The notes under the pieces: model-generated | The model's database searches: none | What the model was told of the DNA's origin: nothing | What the model saw: only the letters and a program-made list of their open reading frames with translations | In this document: one piece after another, positions 25,482 to 34,355 of the stretch | Layout: every line of letters starts with the position of its first letter | How positions within the stretch are numbered: position 1 is the stretch's first letter | Made by a program: the position numbers and the translations under genes | Assembly: GCF_003932715.1 (NCBI RefSeq) | Contig: NZ_CP020700.1 | Location: 1,506,001 to 1,570,000 of the forward strand | Reading direction: 5' to 3' | DNA from: Streptomyces tsukubensis | GTDB lineage: Bacteria > Actinomycetota > Actinomycetes > Streptomycetales > Streptomycetaceae | Length of the DNA stretch: 64,000 nucleotides

Positions 25482-26567
25482 TCAGGGGCGGACCGACCAG
25501 CCGCGTTCGCGCAGGGAGGCGCTGAGGACGGTGACGGCCGCGGGTTCCACCATCAGCTGCACCAGACCTGCCTGCTGGCCGGTGGCGTGTTCGATCCGGA
25601 CGTCCTCGATATTGACGCCCGCCCGCCCGGCGTCGGCGAAGATCCTGGCCAGTTCGCCGGGGCGGTCGCTGATCAGGACGGCGACGACCTCGTAGGCGGC
25701 CGGGGCCGCGCCGTGCTTGCCGGGGACCCTGGCCCGTCCGGCGTTGCCGCGCCGCAGTACGTCCTCGATGCCCGAGGCCCCGTCGCGCCGCTCGGCGGTC
25801 TCGGCGGACTCCAGCGACCGCAGGGCCCGGACCGTCTCGTCGAGGTCGGCGGCGATGGCCCCGAGCACCTCGGCGACCGGCCCGGGATTGGCGGAGAGGA
25901 TGTCCACCCACATCCGGGGGTCGGAGGCGGCGATCCGGGTGACATCGCGGATGCCCTGCCCGCAGAGCCGTACCGCGGTCTCGTCGGCCTCCCGGAGCCG
26001 GGCGGCGACCATCGACGACACCAGCTGGGGGGTGTGGGAGACCAGGGCGACGGCCCGGTCGTGGGCGTCGGCGTCCATGACGACGGGGACGGCCCGGCAG
26101 AGGGCGACGAGTTCGAGGGCGAGGTTGAGGACCTCGGTGTCGGTGTCCGGGGTGGGGGTGAGCACCCAGGGGCGGCCCTCGAAGAGGTCGGCGCTGGCGG
26201 CCAGCGGGCCGGAGCGCTCCTTGCCCGCCATCGGATGCGTACCGATGTATCCGGAGAGGTCGAGACCGAGGGCTTCCAGTTCCCGGCGGGGCCCGCCCTT
26301 GACGCTGGCGACGTCGAGGTAGCCGCGGGCCAGACCGGCCTCCATGGCCCCGGCCAGCGCCCCGGCGACCCTGGCCGGGGGTACGGCGACGATCGCGAGG
26401 TCGACGGGGCCCTCCGGGGGCTCCTCGGTGCCCGCGCCGAGGGCGGTGGCGGTACGGACCCGTTCGGCGTCGTGGTCCACCAGATGGACGACGACACCGC
26501 GGCCCGCGAGGGCGAGGGCGGCGGACGTACCGATCAGTCCGGTTCCGATGACGGCGGCGGTTCTCAC
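25482..26567 (-). CDS. tyrA: Prephenate dehydrogenase
   Basis: 361 aa. GTG 26567 overlaps the aroH stop by 4 bp. The N-terminal Rossmann motif is AAVIGTGLIGTSAALAL; VASVKGGPRRE and THPMAGKERSGP are the prephenate-site segments; VSHTPQLVSSMVA follows. The C-terminal ~80 residues look like an ACT domain (VVAVLISDRPGELARIFADAG), suggesting feedback control by tyrosine. It converts prephenate to 4-hydroxyphenylpyruvate and is paired with chorismate mutase in a two-step operon toward tyrosine. Confidence 0.93.
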   Translation of the reverse strand: MRTAAVIGTGLIGTSAALALAGRGVVVHLVDHDAERVRTATALGAGTEEPPEGPVDLAIVAVPPARVAGALAGAMEAGLARGYLDVASVKGGPRRELEALGLDLSGYIGTHPMAGKERSGPLAASADLFEGRPWVLTPTPDTDTEVLNLALELVALCRAVPVVMDADAHDRAVALVSHTPQLVSSMVAARLREADETAVRLCGQGIRDVTRIAASDPRMWVDILSANPGPVAEVLGAIAADLDETVRALRSLESAETAERRDGASGIEDVLRRGNAGRARVPGKHGAAPAAYEVVAVLISDRPGELARIFADAGRAGVNIEDVRIEHATGQQAGLVQLMVEPAAVTVLSASLRERGWSVRP

Positions 26568-26926
26568 TGGGCGATGTCCTTGCGGAGGGCGGCGGCGGCG
26601 CCGAGGTACACATGGGTGACGGCGGACCGGCCGAGCCCGGTCTCGACATGGGCCAGGATCCGGACGATCCGGGGCATCGCGCCCTCGACGTCCATCTCCT
26701 GGGCGCATATGAGCGGGACGTCGGTGATGCCGAGGCGGCGGGCGGCGGCGGCCGGGAAGGCGCTGCGCAGATCGGGGGTCGCGGTGAACCAGACGCTGAT
26801 CAGATCGTCCGCGGTGAGGGAGTTGCGCTCCAGTACGGCGGTGAGCAGCTCGCCGACCTGCTCGTCCATGTGCTCCGCGTCGTCCCGTTCCAGCTGGACG
26901 GCCCCGCGGACCGCTCGTACCGCCAC
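26564..26926 (-). CDS. aroH: Chorismate mutase, AroH type
   Basis: 120 aa from GTG 26926 with AGGAG upstream. Sequence follows the Bacillus-type AroH trimer fold: VRAVRGAVQLERDDAEHM at the N-terminus, SVWFTATPDLRSAFPAAAARR, VPLICAQEMDVEGAMPRIVRIL, then HVYLGAAAALRKDI. The active-site Arg of RGA, the C of ICAQE and the Tyr/Leu-Gly segment are in place. It rearranges chorismate to prephenate, the substrate of tyrA, which it overlaps by 4 bp. Confidence 0.95.
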   Translation of the reverse strand: MAVRAVRGAVQLERDDAEHMDEQVGELLTAVLERNSLTADDLISVWFTATPDLRSAFPAAAARRLGITDVPLICAQEMDVEGAMPRIVRILAHVETGLGRSAVTHVYLGAAAALRKDIAQ

Positions 26927-27178
26927 GTCCCCGCTCCTGTCTCTCGTCCTGTGTCTGCGCCTGCTTCTGGTGGCCAGCCTAGTCAGCCCGGCGGGGACGG
27001 CAGCGCGGCGGCCGGTGGGCGAGACGCGCCCGGCCGCGGGCGCCGCCGGGGCCGGTGGCGTACCGGCGTGTCCGGTTCCCCGGGCGGGGTGACCGCGGTG
27101 ACAGAATGCACGCCGCGCGGTTCCCGGCCGGGTGCCGGGCGTTCGAGGGCGTTCGAGGTTGTTTGAAGGGGTATGGCG

Positions 27179-27649
27179 ATGAGCACAGGGCGGCGGACGG
27201 TGCTGGCGGCCGGGGCGGCGACGGCCGCGGGCCTGGCGGCGGGGTGCTCCGGCGGGGGCGGGGGTTCGGCGGCGCCCTCGTCGACGCCCGCCGCGAGCGC
27301 CCCGGAGAGCGGGTCCGCCACGGGCACCGCGACCGCGGCCCCGTCCGGGAGCCCGTCGCTCGGCAAGGAGCTGGCGAAGAAGTCCGGGATCCCGGTCGGC
27401 GGCGGGAAGGTCTTCACCGCCGAGAAGGTGGTGGTGACCCAGCCGACGGCCGGGGAGTTCAAGGCGTTCTCCGCGGTCTGCACCCATCAGGGCTGTCTGG
27501 TGGACAAGGTGGCCGGCGGCACGATCGACTGCCCCTGTCACGGCAGCCGCTTCCGGATCGCGGACGGTTCGGTCGAGCGCGGACCGGCCGCCCGACCGCT
27601 GCCGACCGCTTCGATCACGGTCACCGGGGACGCGGTACTGCTCTCCTGA
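27179..27649 (+). CDS. Tat-exported Rieske (2Fe-2S) lipoprotein
   Basis: 156 aa from ATG 27179, 7 nt after GAAGGGG (an ATG 6 bp earlier at 27173 is closer to the site). The N-terminus is a twin-arginine signal with lipobox, [20 protein letters not shown], so the mature protein is predicted to be lipid-anchored outside. A Ser/Ala/Thr-rich linker follows, then a small Rieske domain: CTHQGC (C-x-H) and CPCHGSRF (C-x2-H), ligating one 2Fe-2S cluster. It ends VTGDAVLLS. No oxidoreductase partner is adjacent. Electron transfer role is inferred. Confidence 0.9.
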   Translation: MSTGRRTVLAAGAATAAGLAAGCSGGGGGSAAPSSTPAASAPESGSATGTATAAPSGSPSLGKELAKKSGIPVGGGKVFTAEKVVVTQPTAGEFKAFSAVCTHQGCLVDKVAGGTIDCPCHGSRFRIADGSVERGPAARPLPTASITVTGDAVLLS

Positions 27650-27684
27650 GGGTGCACGTCCGCCGGGCGTTTAGCCTTACGGCC

Positions 27685-28395
27685 ATGTACAGCGGCCCGG
27701 CACCCGAACAGCTCGTCCGTGACCACACCGTCTACTCCTGTGTGATGGGGTCGCGGGCCTTCGGGCTCGCGACCGGTGACAGCGATACCGACCGCCGGGG
27801 CGTCTTCCTCGCCCCCACCTCGCTGTTCTGGCGGTTCGACAAGCCCCCCGCGCATGCCGAGGGCCCGCTGCCCGAGCAGTTCTCCTGGGAGCTGGAACGC
27901 TTCTGCGAACTGGGGCTGCGGGCCAATCCGAACATTCTGGAGGTGCTGTACTCCCCGCTGGTGGAGCGGATCGACGACACCGGGCGGGAGCTGCTGGCAC
28001 TGCGCGGCGCCTTTGTCTCGCGGGAGGTCCACCGCACCTTCGTGCAGTACGCGCACGGGCAGCACCGGAAACTGACGGCGAGTCTGCGGCCGGGCCACGA
28101 GCCCCGCTGGAAACCGGCGATGCATCTGCTGCGGCTGCTGCTGTGCTGCCGCGATCTGCTGCGCTCGGGTGAGCTGGTGCTCGACGTCGGCGAGGAGCGG
28201 GAGGGGCTGCTGGCGGTACGGCGGGGCGAGGTGCCCTGGCCGCGGGTGGAGGCCCGGCTGGCGGAGCTGGTGGCGGAGGCGGACCAGGCGCTGACCCGCT
28301 CCCCGCTCCCGGAGGCCGCGGACCGCGCCCGGGTGGAGGACTTCCTGGTCCGGGTCCGCCGCGCCTCGGCCGGTGGGCCCGGACCGCGGGCCTGA
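27685..28395 (+). CDS. COG3541-type nucleotidyltransferase (pol-beta superfamily), first of a pair
   Basis: 236 aa from ATG 27685. Contains the minimal nucleotidyltransferase signature G-S-R-x-F-G ... D-x-D: SCVMGSRAFGLATGDSDTDRRGVFL. Helical parts follow (NPNILEVLYSPLVERIDD, RTFVQYAHGQHRKL). This is the family of predicted nucleotidyltransferases related to E. coli YcgL-type COG3541, which add a nucleotide to an unknown RNA or protein target. It is convergent with, and similar to, the next gene; stops are 42 bp apart. Confidence 0.78.
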   Translation: MYSGPAPEQLVRDHTVYSCVMGSRAFGLATGDSDTDRRGVFLAPTSLFWRFDKPPAHAEGPLPEQFSWELERFCELGLRANPNILEVLYSPLVERIDDTGRELLALRGAFVSREVHRTFVQYAHGQHRKLTASLRPGHEPRWKPAMHLLRLLLCCRDLLRSGELVLDVGEEREGLLAVRRGEVPWPRVEARLAELVAEADQALTRSPLPEAADRARVEDFLVRVRRASAGGPGPRA

Positions 28396-28437
28396 GCCGG
28401 TTCCGTCCGCTCAGCCCGCTCCGGCTGTTCAGCCCGC

Positions 28438-29187
28438 TCAGCCCGCGAGTCTGACCCGTACGACGAGATCCCCGAGGGCGGCCCGGGCCGACGGCGCCTC
28501 CGGCAGACCGGTGTCCCGCTGCGCCAGGTCCAGTACGGAGTGGAGCGCGGCGACCTCACCGGCGGCGGAGTCCGGGACGAGCCCGGCACCCGTCCCGTGC
28601 TCGGCCTCCGCCTTCGCGGCGATCAGGTCGGGCAGGAAGGAGGGGGCCGGTATCTCGTCCAGGAGCTGCGGCAGGGAGGCCAGCACCCGGCCGGTGCGCA
28701 TCAGATGGATACCGGTGAGGAGCGCGCGGAAGGTGTACAGCAGCGGCTTCAGCTCCCCGGTCTTCTCGTAGAGCCCCCACTGGGTCTTCGCGAACCCGCG
28801 GTAGTGGTGGGCGTGCCGGGCGGTGAGCACACCGGGCGCGAGGGCGGTCAGCTCGGCGTGGGCCTCGGTGGTGTGCACGACCAGCGGGGAGAGCAGCTGC
28901 TCCAGCACATAGCCATTGGGGCGGAGCATCAGTCCGGCGAACTTCAGCAGATCGTGGGTGACGAGGTCCATCTCCACCCCGTCCCGGTCCCACATCCGGG
29001 TCCTGGTCCGCTCCGGGTCGTCGAGACCGATCAGCTCCGCCACCGGCAGCAGATGCACTCCGCGCAGGTCGACGTCCGAGTCGCGGGACGGGAATCCGTA
29101 CAGATGGGCACCGGAGACGGTGGCGAAGAGCAGCGGGTCGGGCTGTTCGGCGACGACCGGGGCGAGATCGAACTGTTCGAGGTCCAC
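28438..29187 (-). CDS. COG3541-type nucleotidyltransferase, second of a pair
   Basis: About 249 aa from GTG 29187 (DLEQFDLAPVV); a TTG 9 bp upstream is another choice. Active-site motif FATVSGAHLYGFPSRDSDVDLRGVHLLP, with G-x-x-x-Y-G and D-x-D, then DGVEMDLVTHDLLKFAGLMLRPNGYVLEQLLSPLVV. The motif layout parallels the convergent neighbour, suggesting ancient duplication or paired action. It follows the draG gene on the same strand by 44 bp and may belong to the nrtR-draG transcript. Confidence 0.78.
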   Translation of the reverse strand: MDLEQFDLAPVVAEQPDPLLFATVSGAHLYGFPSRDSDVDLRGVHLLPVAELIGLDDPERTRTRMWDRDGVEMDLVTHDLLKFAGLMLRPNGYVLEQLLSPLVVHTTEAHAELTALAPGVLTARHAHHYRGFAKTQWGLYEKTGELKPLLYTFRALLTGIHLMRTGRVLASLPQLLDEIPAPSFLPDLIAAKAEAEHGTGAGLVPDSAAGEVAALHSVLDLAQRDTGLPEAPSARAALGDLVVRVRLAG

Positions 29188-29231
29188 GGTCGCCAAGGAT
29201 CGCAGGCGCCCACCGGGGCCCGGCGGGCGGG

Positions 29232-30281
29232 TCAGCCGTCCCAGAGCGCCCCCAGGGTCATCAGGTCGCCGCGGTGTTCGACATGGTCGGCCCAGGCGCT
29301 GGGCCAGGCGGCGGCGCCGAGATGGGCGCCCGCGAAGGCGCCGGTGAGGGCGGCGATGGAGTCGGAGTCGCCGCGGGTGCAGGCGGCGCGGCGCAGGGCG
29401 GTGAGGGGCTCGTCGGGGAAGAGCAGGAAGCACTGGAGGGCGGTGGCGAGTGCCTCTTCGGCGATCCAGCCGTCGCCGGTGGTCAGGCAGGGGTCGTCCG
29501 CCGGGGCGGCCGTGGGCAGGACGCCGGCGAGCCGCCGCAGGATCTCCTGGCACTCGTCCCAGCCGCGGGCGATATAGGCCTGGGGCGTGCGGTCGTCGGC
29601 GCGCTGCCAGAGATCGCCCAGCCAGCGGTCGTGGTAGCGGGCGCGGTTCTCGTAGGCGTACGAGCGGAGCATGCCGACGAGGCCCAGGGGTTCGGCGCCG
29701 CGGGCGAGGAGGTGGACGGCGTGGGCGGTGAGGTCGGCGGCGGCCAGCGCGGTGGGGTGGGCGTGGGTGAGGGCGGCCTGGAGCTGGGCGGCGCCCGCGC
29801 GCTGCTCGGCGCTGAGACCGGGGGCGAGTCCGACGGGCGTGACCCGCATATTGGCGCCGCAGCCCTTGGAGTCGACGGCTCCGGCGTGCTGCCAGGGCAG
29901 TCCGGGGTCGTCGAGGCGGCGGCAGGCGTCCAGGCAGGTGCGGCCGGGGGCGCGGTTGTTGTCCGGGGAGTGGTACCAGGAGACGAACTCGGCGCGCAGC
30001 GGCGGGACGAAGCGGGCGGCGTCGAGGGCGCCGCGGTCCATGGCGGCACGCAGGGCGCGGGCGACGGCGAGGGCCATCTGGGTGTCGTCGGTGACGTACG
30101 CCGGGCGGGGCAGGCGCATCTCGCGCCAGGGGCCGCATTTGGCGAGGATCTGCGGCACGTCGTTGAACTCGGTGGGGAAGCCGAGGGCGTCCCCGAGGGC
30201 GAGTCCGATCAGCGAGCCGGTGGCGGCCTGCCGGATACGGATCCGGTGCGGGCCTGCCTGGGTGGTCCCGAGGATGGTCAT
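29232..30281 (-). CDS. ADP-ribosylglycohydrolase (DraG family)
   Basis: 349 aa. ATG 30281 overlaps the nrtR stop by 4 bp. Family metal-binding motifs: GLALGDALGFPTEF, YVTDDTQMALAVA and, near the end, GDSDSIAALTGAFAGAHLG, which together bind two divalent ions. SKGCGANMRVTPVG lies between. It removes ADP-ribose from proteins, or hydrolyses free ADP-ribose derivatives. Coupling to an NrtR regulator that senses ADP-ribose suggests an NAD/ADP-ribose homeostasis operon. Confidence 0.92.
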   Translation of the reverse strand: MTILGTTQAGPHRIRIRQAATGSLIGLALGDALGFPTEFNDVPQILAKCGPWREMRLPRPAYVTDDTQMALAVARALRAAMDRGALDAARFVPPLRAEFVSWYHSPDNNRAPGRTCLDACRRLDDPGLPWQHAGAVDSKGCGANMRVTPVGLAPGLSAEQRAGAAQLQAALTHAHPTALAAADLTAHAVHLLARGAEPLGLVGMLRSYAYENRARYHDRWLGDLWQRADDRTPQAYIARGWDECQEILRRLAGVLPTAAPADDPCLTTGDGWIAEEALATALQCFLLFPDEPLTALRRAACTRGDSDSIAALTGAFAGAHLGAAAWPSAWADHVEHRGDLMTLGALWDG

Positions 30282-31015
30282 GGCTGGCGTCCTTCCGGGC
30301 GCAGGAGGGGTGGGTGGAGGGCCGCGGCGGTGCCCGCGCGGTAGAGGGCGGCGGGTTTGCCCCGGCCGCCGGTACGGCGCGGAGGGCCCTCGGCCGGCTC
30401 CACGAAGCCGGGGGTGGCGAGGACCTTGCGCCGGAAGTTGGGCCGGTCGAGCGGGACGCCCCAGACGGTCTCGTAGACCTGCTGGAGCTCCCCGAGGGTG
30501 AAGGCGGCGGGGCAGAAGCTGGTGGCGAGCCCGGTGTACTCGAATTTGGCGCGGATCCGGTCGACGGCGTCGGCGAGGATCCGGTCGTGGTCGAAGGCGA
30601 GCGGGCCGGTGTCCGCGCGGGGCGTCCAGCGGGCGACGGCCGCGTCGCCGCCGCCGCGCGGTTCGGGCAGATCGGGCAGGAGCGCGGTGTACGCGACGGA
30701 GACGACCCGCATCCTCGGGTCCCGGTCCGGTTCGCTGTAGGTGCGGAGCTGTTCGAGGTGGAGGCCGTGGACGGTCCCGTGGGAGAGCCCGGTCTCCTCG
30801 GCCAGCTCCCGCCGGGCGGCCTGTCCGGCGGATTCCCCGGGCCGGACGAAGCCTCCGGGCAGGGCCCAGTCGCCGCGGTAGGGGTCCTCGCCGCGCTCCA
30901 CGAGCAGGACGTTCAACTGTGCGTCGCGGACGGTGAAGACGGCCAGGTCGACGGTGACCGCGAAGGGCGGGAAGGCGTACGGGTCGTAGGCGGCGGCTTC
31001 GGGCGCGGGGGGCAT
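30278..31015 (-). CDS. nrtR: NrtR-type Nudix transcriptional regulator of NAD metabolism
   Basis: About 245 aa from ATG 31015, chosen because GGAG lies 9 nt upstream and family proteins begin near PEAAAYDPYAFPPFAVTVDL. An upstream start at 31147 is possible. The N-terminal Nudix domain has a canonical-looking box, GGFVRPGESAGQAARRELAE then ETGL, suggesting it may still hydrolyse ADP-ribose. The C-terminal winged helix reads FTLGELQQVYETVWGVPLDRPNFRRKVL. NrtR represses target genes and is released by ADP-ribose. A perfect NrtR-like palindrome lies upstream, so autoregulation with draG is likely. Confidence 0.9.
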   Translation of the reverse strand: MPPAPEAAAYDPYAFPPFAVTVDLAVFTVRDAQLNVLLVERGEDPYRGDWALPGGFVRPGESAGQAARRELAEETGLSHGTVHGLHLEQLRTYSEPDRDPRMRVVSVAYTALLPDLPEPRGGGDAAVARWTPRADTGPLAFDHDRILADAVDRIRAKFEYTGLATSFCPAAFTLGELQQVYETVWGVPLDRPNFRRKVLATPGFVEPAEGPPRRTGGRGKPAALYRAGTAAALHPPLLRPEGRQP

Positions 31016-31166
31016 CAGCGGTGCTCCGTGGGATCGGGTACGGGGAGCGGCGGCGGGCCTCGGCACACGGGGGTATACCGGGGCATACCTGCCCTCGTCC
31101 TCCGGTCCGGCCCGCCGAACGGCTGCCGCTGCCCCGTACCCGTACATCCGTGAGCCCCCGTCGCTC

Positions 31167-31189
31167 TTTATAGTCATCTTGACTATAAA
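31167..31189. promoter_or_regulatory. NrtR operator
   Basis: Perfect 10-bp inverted repeat tttatagtca / tgactataaa with a 3-bp spacer tct, upstream of nrtR-draG. It is strikingly AT-rich for this genome and matches the tatagtca-like NrtR boxes known in actinobacteria. Confidence 0.88.
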
Positions 31190-31233
31190 CAGTCCGTGAC
31201 GGGCGGCACAAGGCCTCCACGCCGGGGACACGG

Positions 31234-31270
31234 AAAAGGGGCCCGCGGCGCACCGTGCGCCGCGGGCCCC
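31234..31270 (-). terminator. Terminator of the parA-scpA-scpB-rluB operon
   Basis: A 15-bp perfect stem (arms 31238-31252 and 31256-31270, loop ccg) followed on the minus strand by CTTTTCC. It lies 43 bp after the rluB stop. Confidence 0.85.
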
Positions 31271-31312
31271 TCGGAGCCGTATCCGGACCTCTTCGAGCAG
31301 GGTCCGGGGGTA

Positions 31313-32407
31313 CTACAGACCCACCTCGTTCATCAGCATGCCGACCTCCGTGTTGGTCAGCCGCCGCAGCCAGCCGGACTTCTGGTCGCCCAGCGCGATC
31401 GGGCCGAAGGCCGTACGGACCAGCTTGTCGACCGGGAAGCCCGCCTCGGCGAGCATCCTGCGGACGATGTGCTTGCGCCCCTCGTGCAGGGTGACCTCGA
31501 CGAGGTAGTTCTTGCCGGTGTTCTCCACGACCCGGAAGTGGTCGGCGCGGGCGTAGCCGTCCTCCAGCGGGATGCCGTCCTTGAGCCGCTTGCCCAGATC
31601 GCGCGGGAGCGGACCCTGGATGGCGGCCAGATAGGTCTTCTTCACGCCGTAGCGGGGGTGGGTGAGACGGTGGGCCAGCTCGCCGTGGTTGGTGAGCAGG
31701 ATGATGCCCTCGGTCTCGGTGTCCAGCCGGCCGACGTGGAAGAGCCGGGTCTCCCGGTTGGTGACGTAGTCGCCGAGGCACTGGCGGCCGTCCGGGTCCT
31801 CCATGGTGGAGACCACACCGGCGGGCTTGTTCAGCGCGAAGAAGAGGTACGACTGGGTGGCCACGGTCAGACCGTCGACCTTGATCTCGTCCTTCTGCGG
31901 ATCGACGCGGAGCCCCTGCTCGACGACGATCTTCCCGTTGACCTCGACCCTGGCCTGGTCGATCAGCTCTTCGCAGGCCCGCCGCGAACCCATTCCGGCA
32001 CGGGCCAGCACCTTCTGCAGCCGCTCGCCCTCCTGCTCGGCGCCGGGGAACGTCTTGGGGGTGCGGACCTCGGGCTTGTTCGCGTACCGCTCGCGGTTGC
32101 GCTCCTCGGTCCTGGCGTCGTACTCGCGCGAACGGGCGGGCGCGCCGCGGCCGCCGCGGGGGTCCTGCTTCGGGGACTGCCGGGGGCCGCCCTTGGCGCC
32201 GCCGCGCGCCGTGCCGCCGCGGCCCTTCTTCGGCCCCTCGCCCGCTCCGGCACCGCCACCGGAACCGCCGACGTCGTAGCGGCGCTCTTCGGGACGGGGC
32301 TTGCCCGCGCGCTTCTGCCTGTCGTCGCGGCTGTTGCCCGCGCCGCGGTGGTTACCGCGTCCGCCGCTGTTACCGCTGCTGTTCCTGCCGCTGCCGCTGC
32401 TTCGCAT
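31313..32407 (-). CDS. rluB: rRNA pseudouridine synthase, RsuA/RluB family
   Basis: 364 aa. ATG 32407 shares one base with the scpB stop (TGATG). The N-terminal ~115 residues are a basic, Gly/Arg/Ser-rich low-complexity extension usual in Streptomyces. Then an S4 domain (RLQKVLARAGMGSRRACEELI, GKIVVEQGLRVDP) and the catalytic domain: ALNKPAGVVSTMEDPDGR and the active-site segment LFHVGRLDTETEGIILLTN, with the catalytic Asp of G-R-L-D. Predicted to make a pseudouridine in 23S rRNA near the peptidyl-transferase centre. The placement after scpA-scpB is conserved across Gram-positives. Confidence 0.93.
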   Translation of the reverse strand: MRSSGSGRNSSGNSGGRGNHRGAGNSRDDRQKRAGKPRPEERRYDVGGSGGGAGAGEGPKKGRGGTARGGAKGGPRQSPKQDPRGGRGAPARSREYDARTEERNRERYANKPEVRTPKTFPGAEQEGERLQKVLARAGMGSRRACEELIDQARVEVNGKIVVEQGLRVDPQKDEIKVDGLTVATQSYLFFALNKPAGVVSTMEDPDGRQCLGDYVTNRETRLFHVGRLDTETEGIILLTNHGELAHRLTHPRYGVKKTYLAAIQGPLPRDLGKRLKDGIPLEDGYARADHFRVVENTGKNYLVEVTLHEGRKHIVRRMLAEAGFPVDKLVRTAFGPIALGDQKSGWLRRLTNTEVGMLMNEVGL

Positions 32408-33075
32408 CAAGTTTCCGTCGTCTTGTCATCTTCGTCCGGTACGGACCGTGAGTCCGGTTCCGGAGCGTCCGGATCGAACGACGGCACGCCCTCCTGCGTC
32501 TCGGCCTCGATCGCCTCGGCCTCGGGGAGGAAGGGCGCCAGCTCCGGCAGCTCGTCCAGGCCGCGCAGGCCCATCCGCTCCAGGAAGTAGTTCGTCGTCC
32601 TGTACAGGATCGCACCTGTTTCGGGTTCCGCGCCCGCCTCCTCGACCAGACCCCGCTGGAGCAGGGTCCGCATCACGCCGTCGCAGTTCACCCCGCGCAC
32701 CGCGGAGACCCGGGAACGGCTGACCGGCTGACGGTACGCGACCACCGCAAGGGTCTCCAGGGCCGCCTGGGTGAGCCGGGCCTGCTGGCCGTCGAGGACG
32801 AACCGCTCGACGGCCGGGGCGTAGGCGGCCCGGGTGGAGAACCGCCAGCCGCCCGCGACCAGGCGCAGCTCGAAACCGCGGCCCTGTGCGGTGTACTCGT
32901 CGGCCAGCTCCCGCAGGGCGGCGGCGACGGCCCGCCGGGGCCGCTCCAGCACCTTGGCCAGATGCTCCTCGGCGGCGGGTTCGTCGACCACCATCAGCAC
33001 GGCCTCCAGGGCGGGCTTGAGGGCCAGGTCGGCGGCGGGGGACCCGGCTCCGGCTCCGTTCTCGGTGGTTGTCAC
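32407..33075 (-). CDS. scpB: SMC-Scp complex subunit ScpB
   Basis: 222 aa. GTG 33075 overlaps the scpA stop by 4 bp. Two winged-helix regions: ALEAVLMVVDEPAAEEHLA with RGFELRLVAGGWRFSTR, then LTQAALETLAVVAYRQPVSR with VRGVNCDGVMRTLLQRGLVEE and the ILYRTTNYFLERMGLRGLDELPEL end. An acidic tail closes the protein. It works with SMC and the kleisin ScpA in chromosome condensation. Confidence 0.95.
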   Translation of the reverse strand: MTTTENGAGAGSPAADLALKPALEAVLMVVDEPAAEEHLAKVLERPRRAVAAALRELADEYTAQGRGFELRLVAGGWRFSTRAAYAPAVERFVLDGQQARLTQAALETLAVVAYRQPVSRSRVSAVRGVNCDGVMRTLLQRGLVEEAGAEPETGAILYRTTNYFLERMGLRGLDELPELAPFLPEAEAIEAETQEGVPSFDPDAPEPDSRSVPDEDDKTTET

Positions 33076-34307
33076 GCCGTGACCTCCGTCTTCCTGCCGT
33101 GCTGCCGGTCCGCCTGCCGCACCGGGCGGTCGAACTCGTCGGTGACCGTCGGCGCCGCGTCCCCGCCGGTCCAGCGGACCAGCAGCTCCCCGAGGGCCTC
33201 CTCCTGCTCCAGGGCGACCGCCTTGTCGCGGTACAGCTCCAGCAGCGCGAGGAAGCGCGCGACGACGGTCAGGGTGTCCGTGGTGTCGGCGGTCAGCTCC
33301 CGGAAACCGGTCTCACCGCGCTCCCGGAGCAGGGCGACGACGTACTCCGCCTGCTCCCGCACGCTCACGAGCGGCGCGTGGATATGGTCCACGTACACCT
33401 GCGGCCGGGGCTTGGGCTGCATCGCCTTCACCGCCAGCCGCGCGAAGCCCTCGGCGCCGATGCTGATCACCACATCGGGCAGCAGTTCGGCATAGCGCTC
33501 CTCCAGGCCCACGGTCCGGGGCCGGCGCAGCGCCTCCGCCGCCATCCGCTCGCTGAAGATCTCCGCGATCCGCTTGTACGCCCGGTACTGCAGGAGGCGG
33601 GCGAAGAGCAGATCGCGCGCCTCCAGCAGGGCGAGATCCGCCTCGTCCTCCACTTCGGCGGCGGGCAGCAGCCGGGCGGCCTTCAGATCCAGCAGGGTCG
33701 CGGCGACAACCAGGAACTCCGTCGTCTGGTCGAGGTCCCAGTCGTCGCCCATACCGCGGATATGGGCCATGAACTCGTTCGTGACCTTGGAGAGCGCGAC
33801 CTCGGTGACGTCCATCTTGTGCCTGGCGATCAGCTGGAGGAGCAGATCGAAGGGCCCCTCGAAGTTGCTGAGCCGCACGGTGAACCGCCCGTCCGCCGGG
33901 AGCGGAGCCTCCGGCGGGGTTTCCGTCGGGGTTTCCGGGGCGGGGGCCGGGTCCCCGGTCGCGTCCGTCACCGCGGTGTCCGGCTCCCGCACGGGTCCGT
34001 GCGCACCGCGGCTCGACGCACTCGTCGTCCCGGCATCCGGAACGCCTTCCCACCCTTCCGGAGCAGCCCCGGCGGATGCTCTCCCGGCGGCACCGGACCC
34101 CTCGTCGGCTGCGGCGGCCGGCGGTTCCGGCCCGCTCGTCCCTCCGGGAGCCGAAGAAACCTCGGCCGCACCCGGGGCGGCACCGGCGGAATCGGGGAGC
34201 CCCTCCCCCGCACCGCGCTCCGGCGACGGAGGCACGAGCGGCGGGGTGCCCGGGCCGCGGCCCAGGGGGCGGCGGGACGAGCGGGGCGGCGGAGCGGCCG
34301 GGGGCAT
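33072..34307 (-). CDS. scpA: Segregation and condensation protein ScpA (kleisin)
   Basis: 411 aa as read from 34307. The first ~140 residues are Pro/Ala/Ser/Gly-rich low complexity, and an internal start is possible. The ScpA core begins RFTVRLSNFEGPFDLLLQLIARHKMDVTEVALSKV and continues LDQTTEFLVVAATLLDLKAARLLP. The C-terminal winged helix is SVREQAEYVVALLRERG, then FRELTADTTDTLTVVARFLALLELYR. It bridges SMC heads and binds ScpB, encoded next with a 4-bp overlap. ParA is encoded upstream, forming a chromosome-segregation group. Confidence 0.93.
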   Translation of the reverse strand: MPPAAPPPRSSRRPLGRGPGTPPLVPPSPERGAGEGLPDSAGAAPGAAEVSSAPGGTSGPEPPAAAADEGSGAAGRASAGAAPEGWEGVPDAGTTSASSRGAHGPVREPDTAVTDATGDPAPAPETPTETPPEAPLPADGRFTVRLSNFEGPFDLLLQLIARHKMDVTEVALSKVTNEFMAHIRGMGDDWDLDQTTEFLVVAATLLDLKAARLLPAAEVEDEADLALLEARDLLFARLLQYRAYKRIAEIFSERMAAEALRRPRTVGLEERYAELLPDVVISIGAEGFARLAVKAMQPKPRPQVYVDHIHAPLVSVREQAEYVVALLRERGETGFRELTADTTDTLTVVARFLALLELYRDKAVALEQEEALGELLVRWTGGDAAPTVTDEFDRPVRQADRQHGRKTEVTA

Positions 34308-34355
34308 GGGCGGTCCAGGAGTGTGGAACGGGGGCTGGGCAGCGCGAGGCTACCT

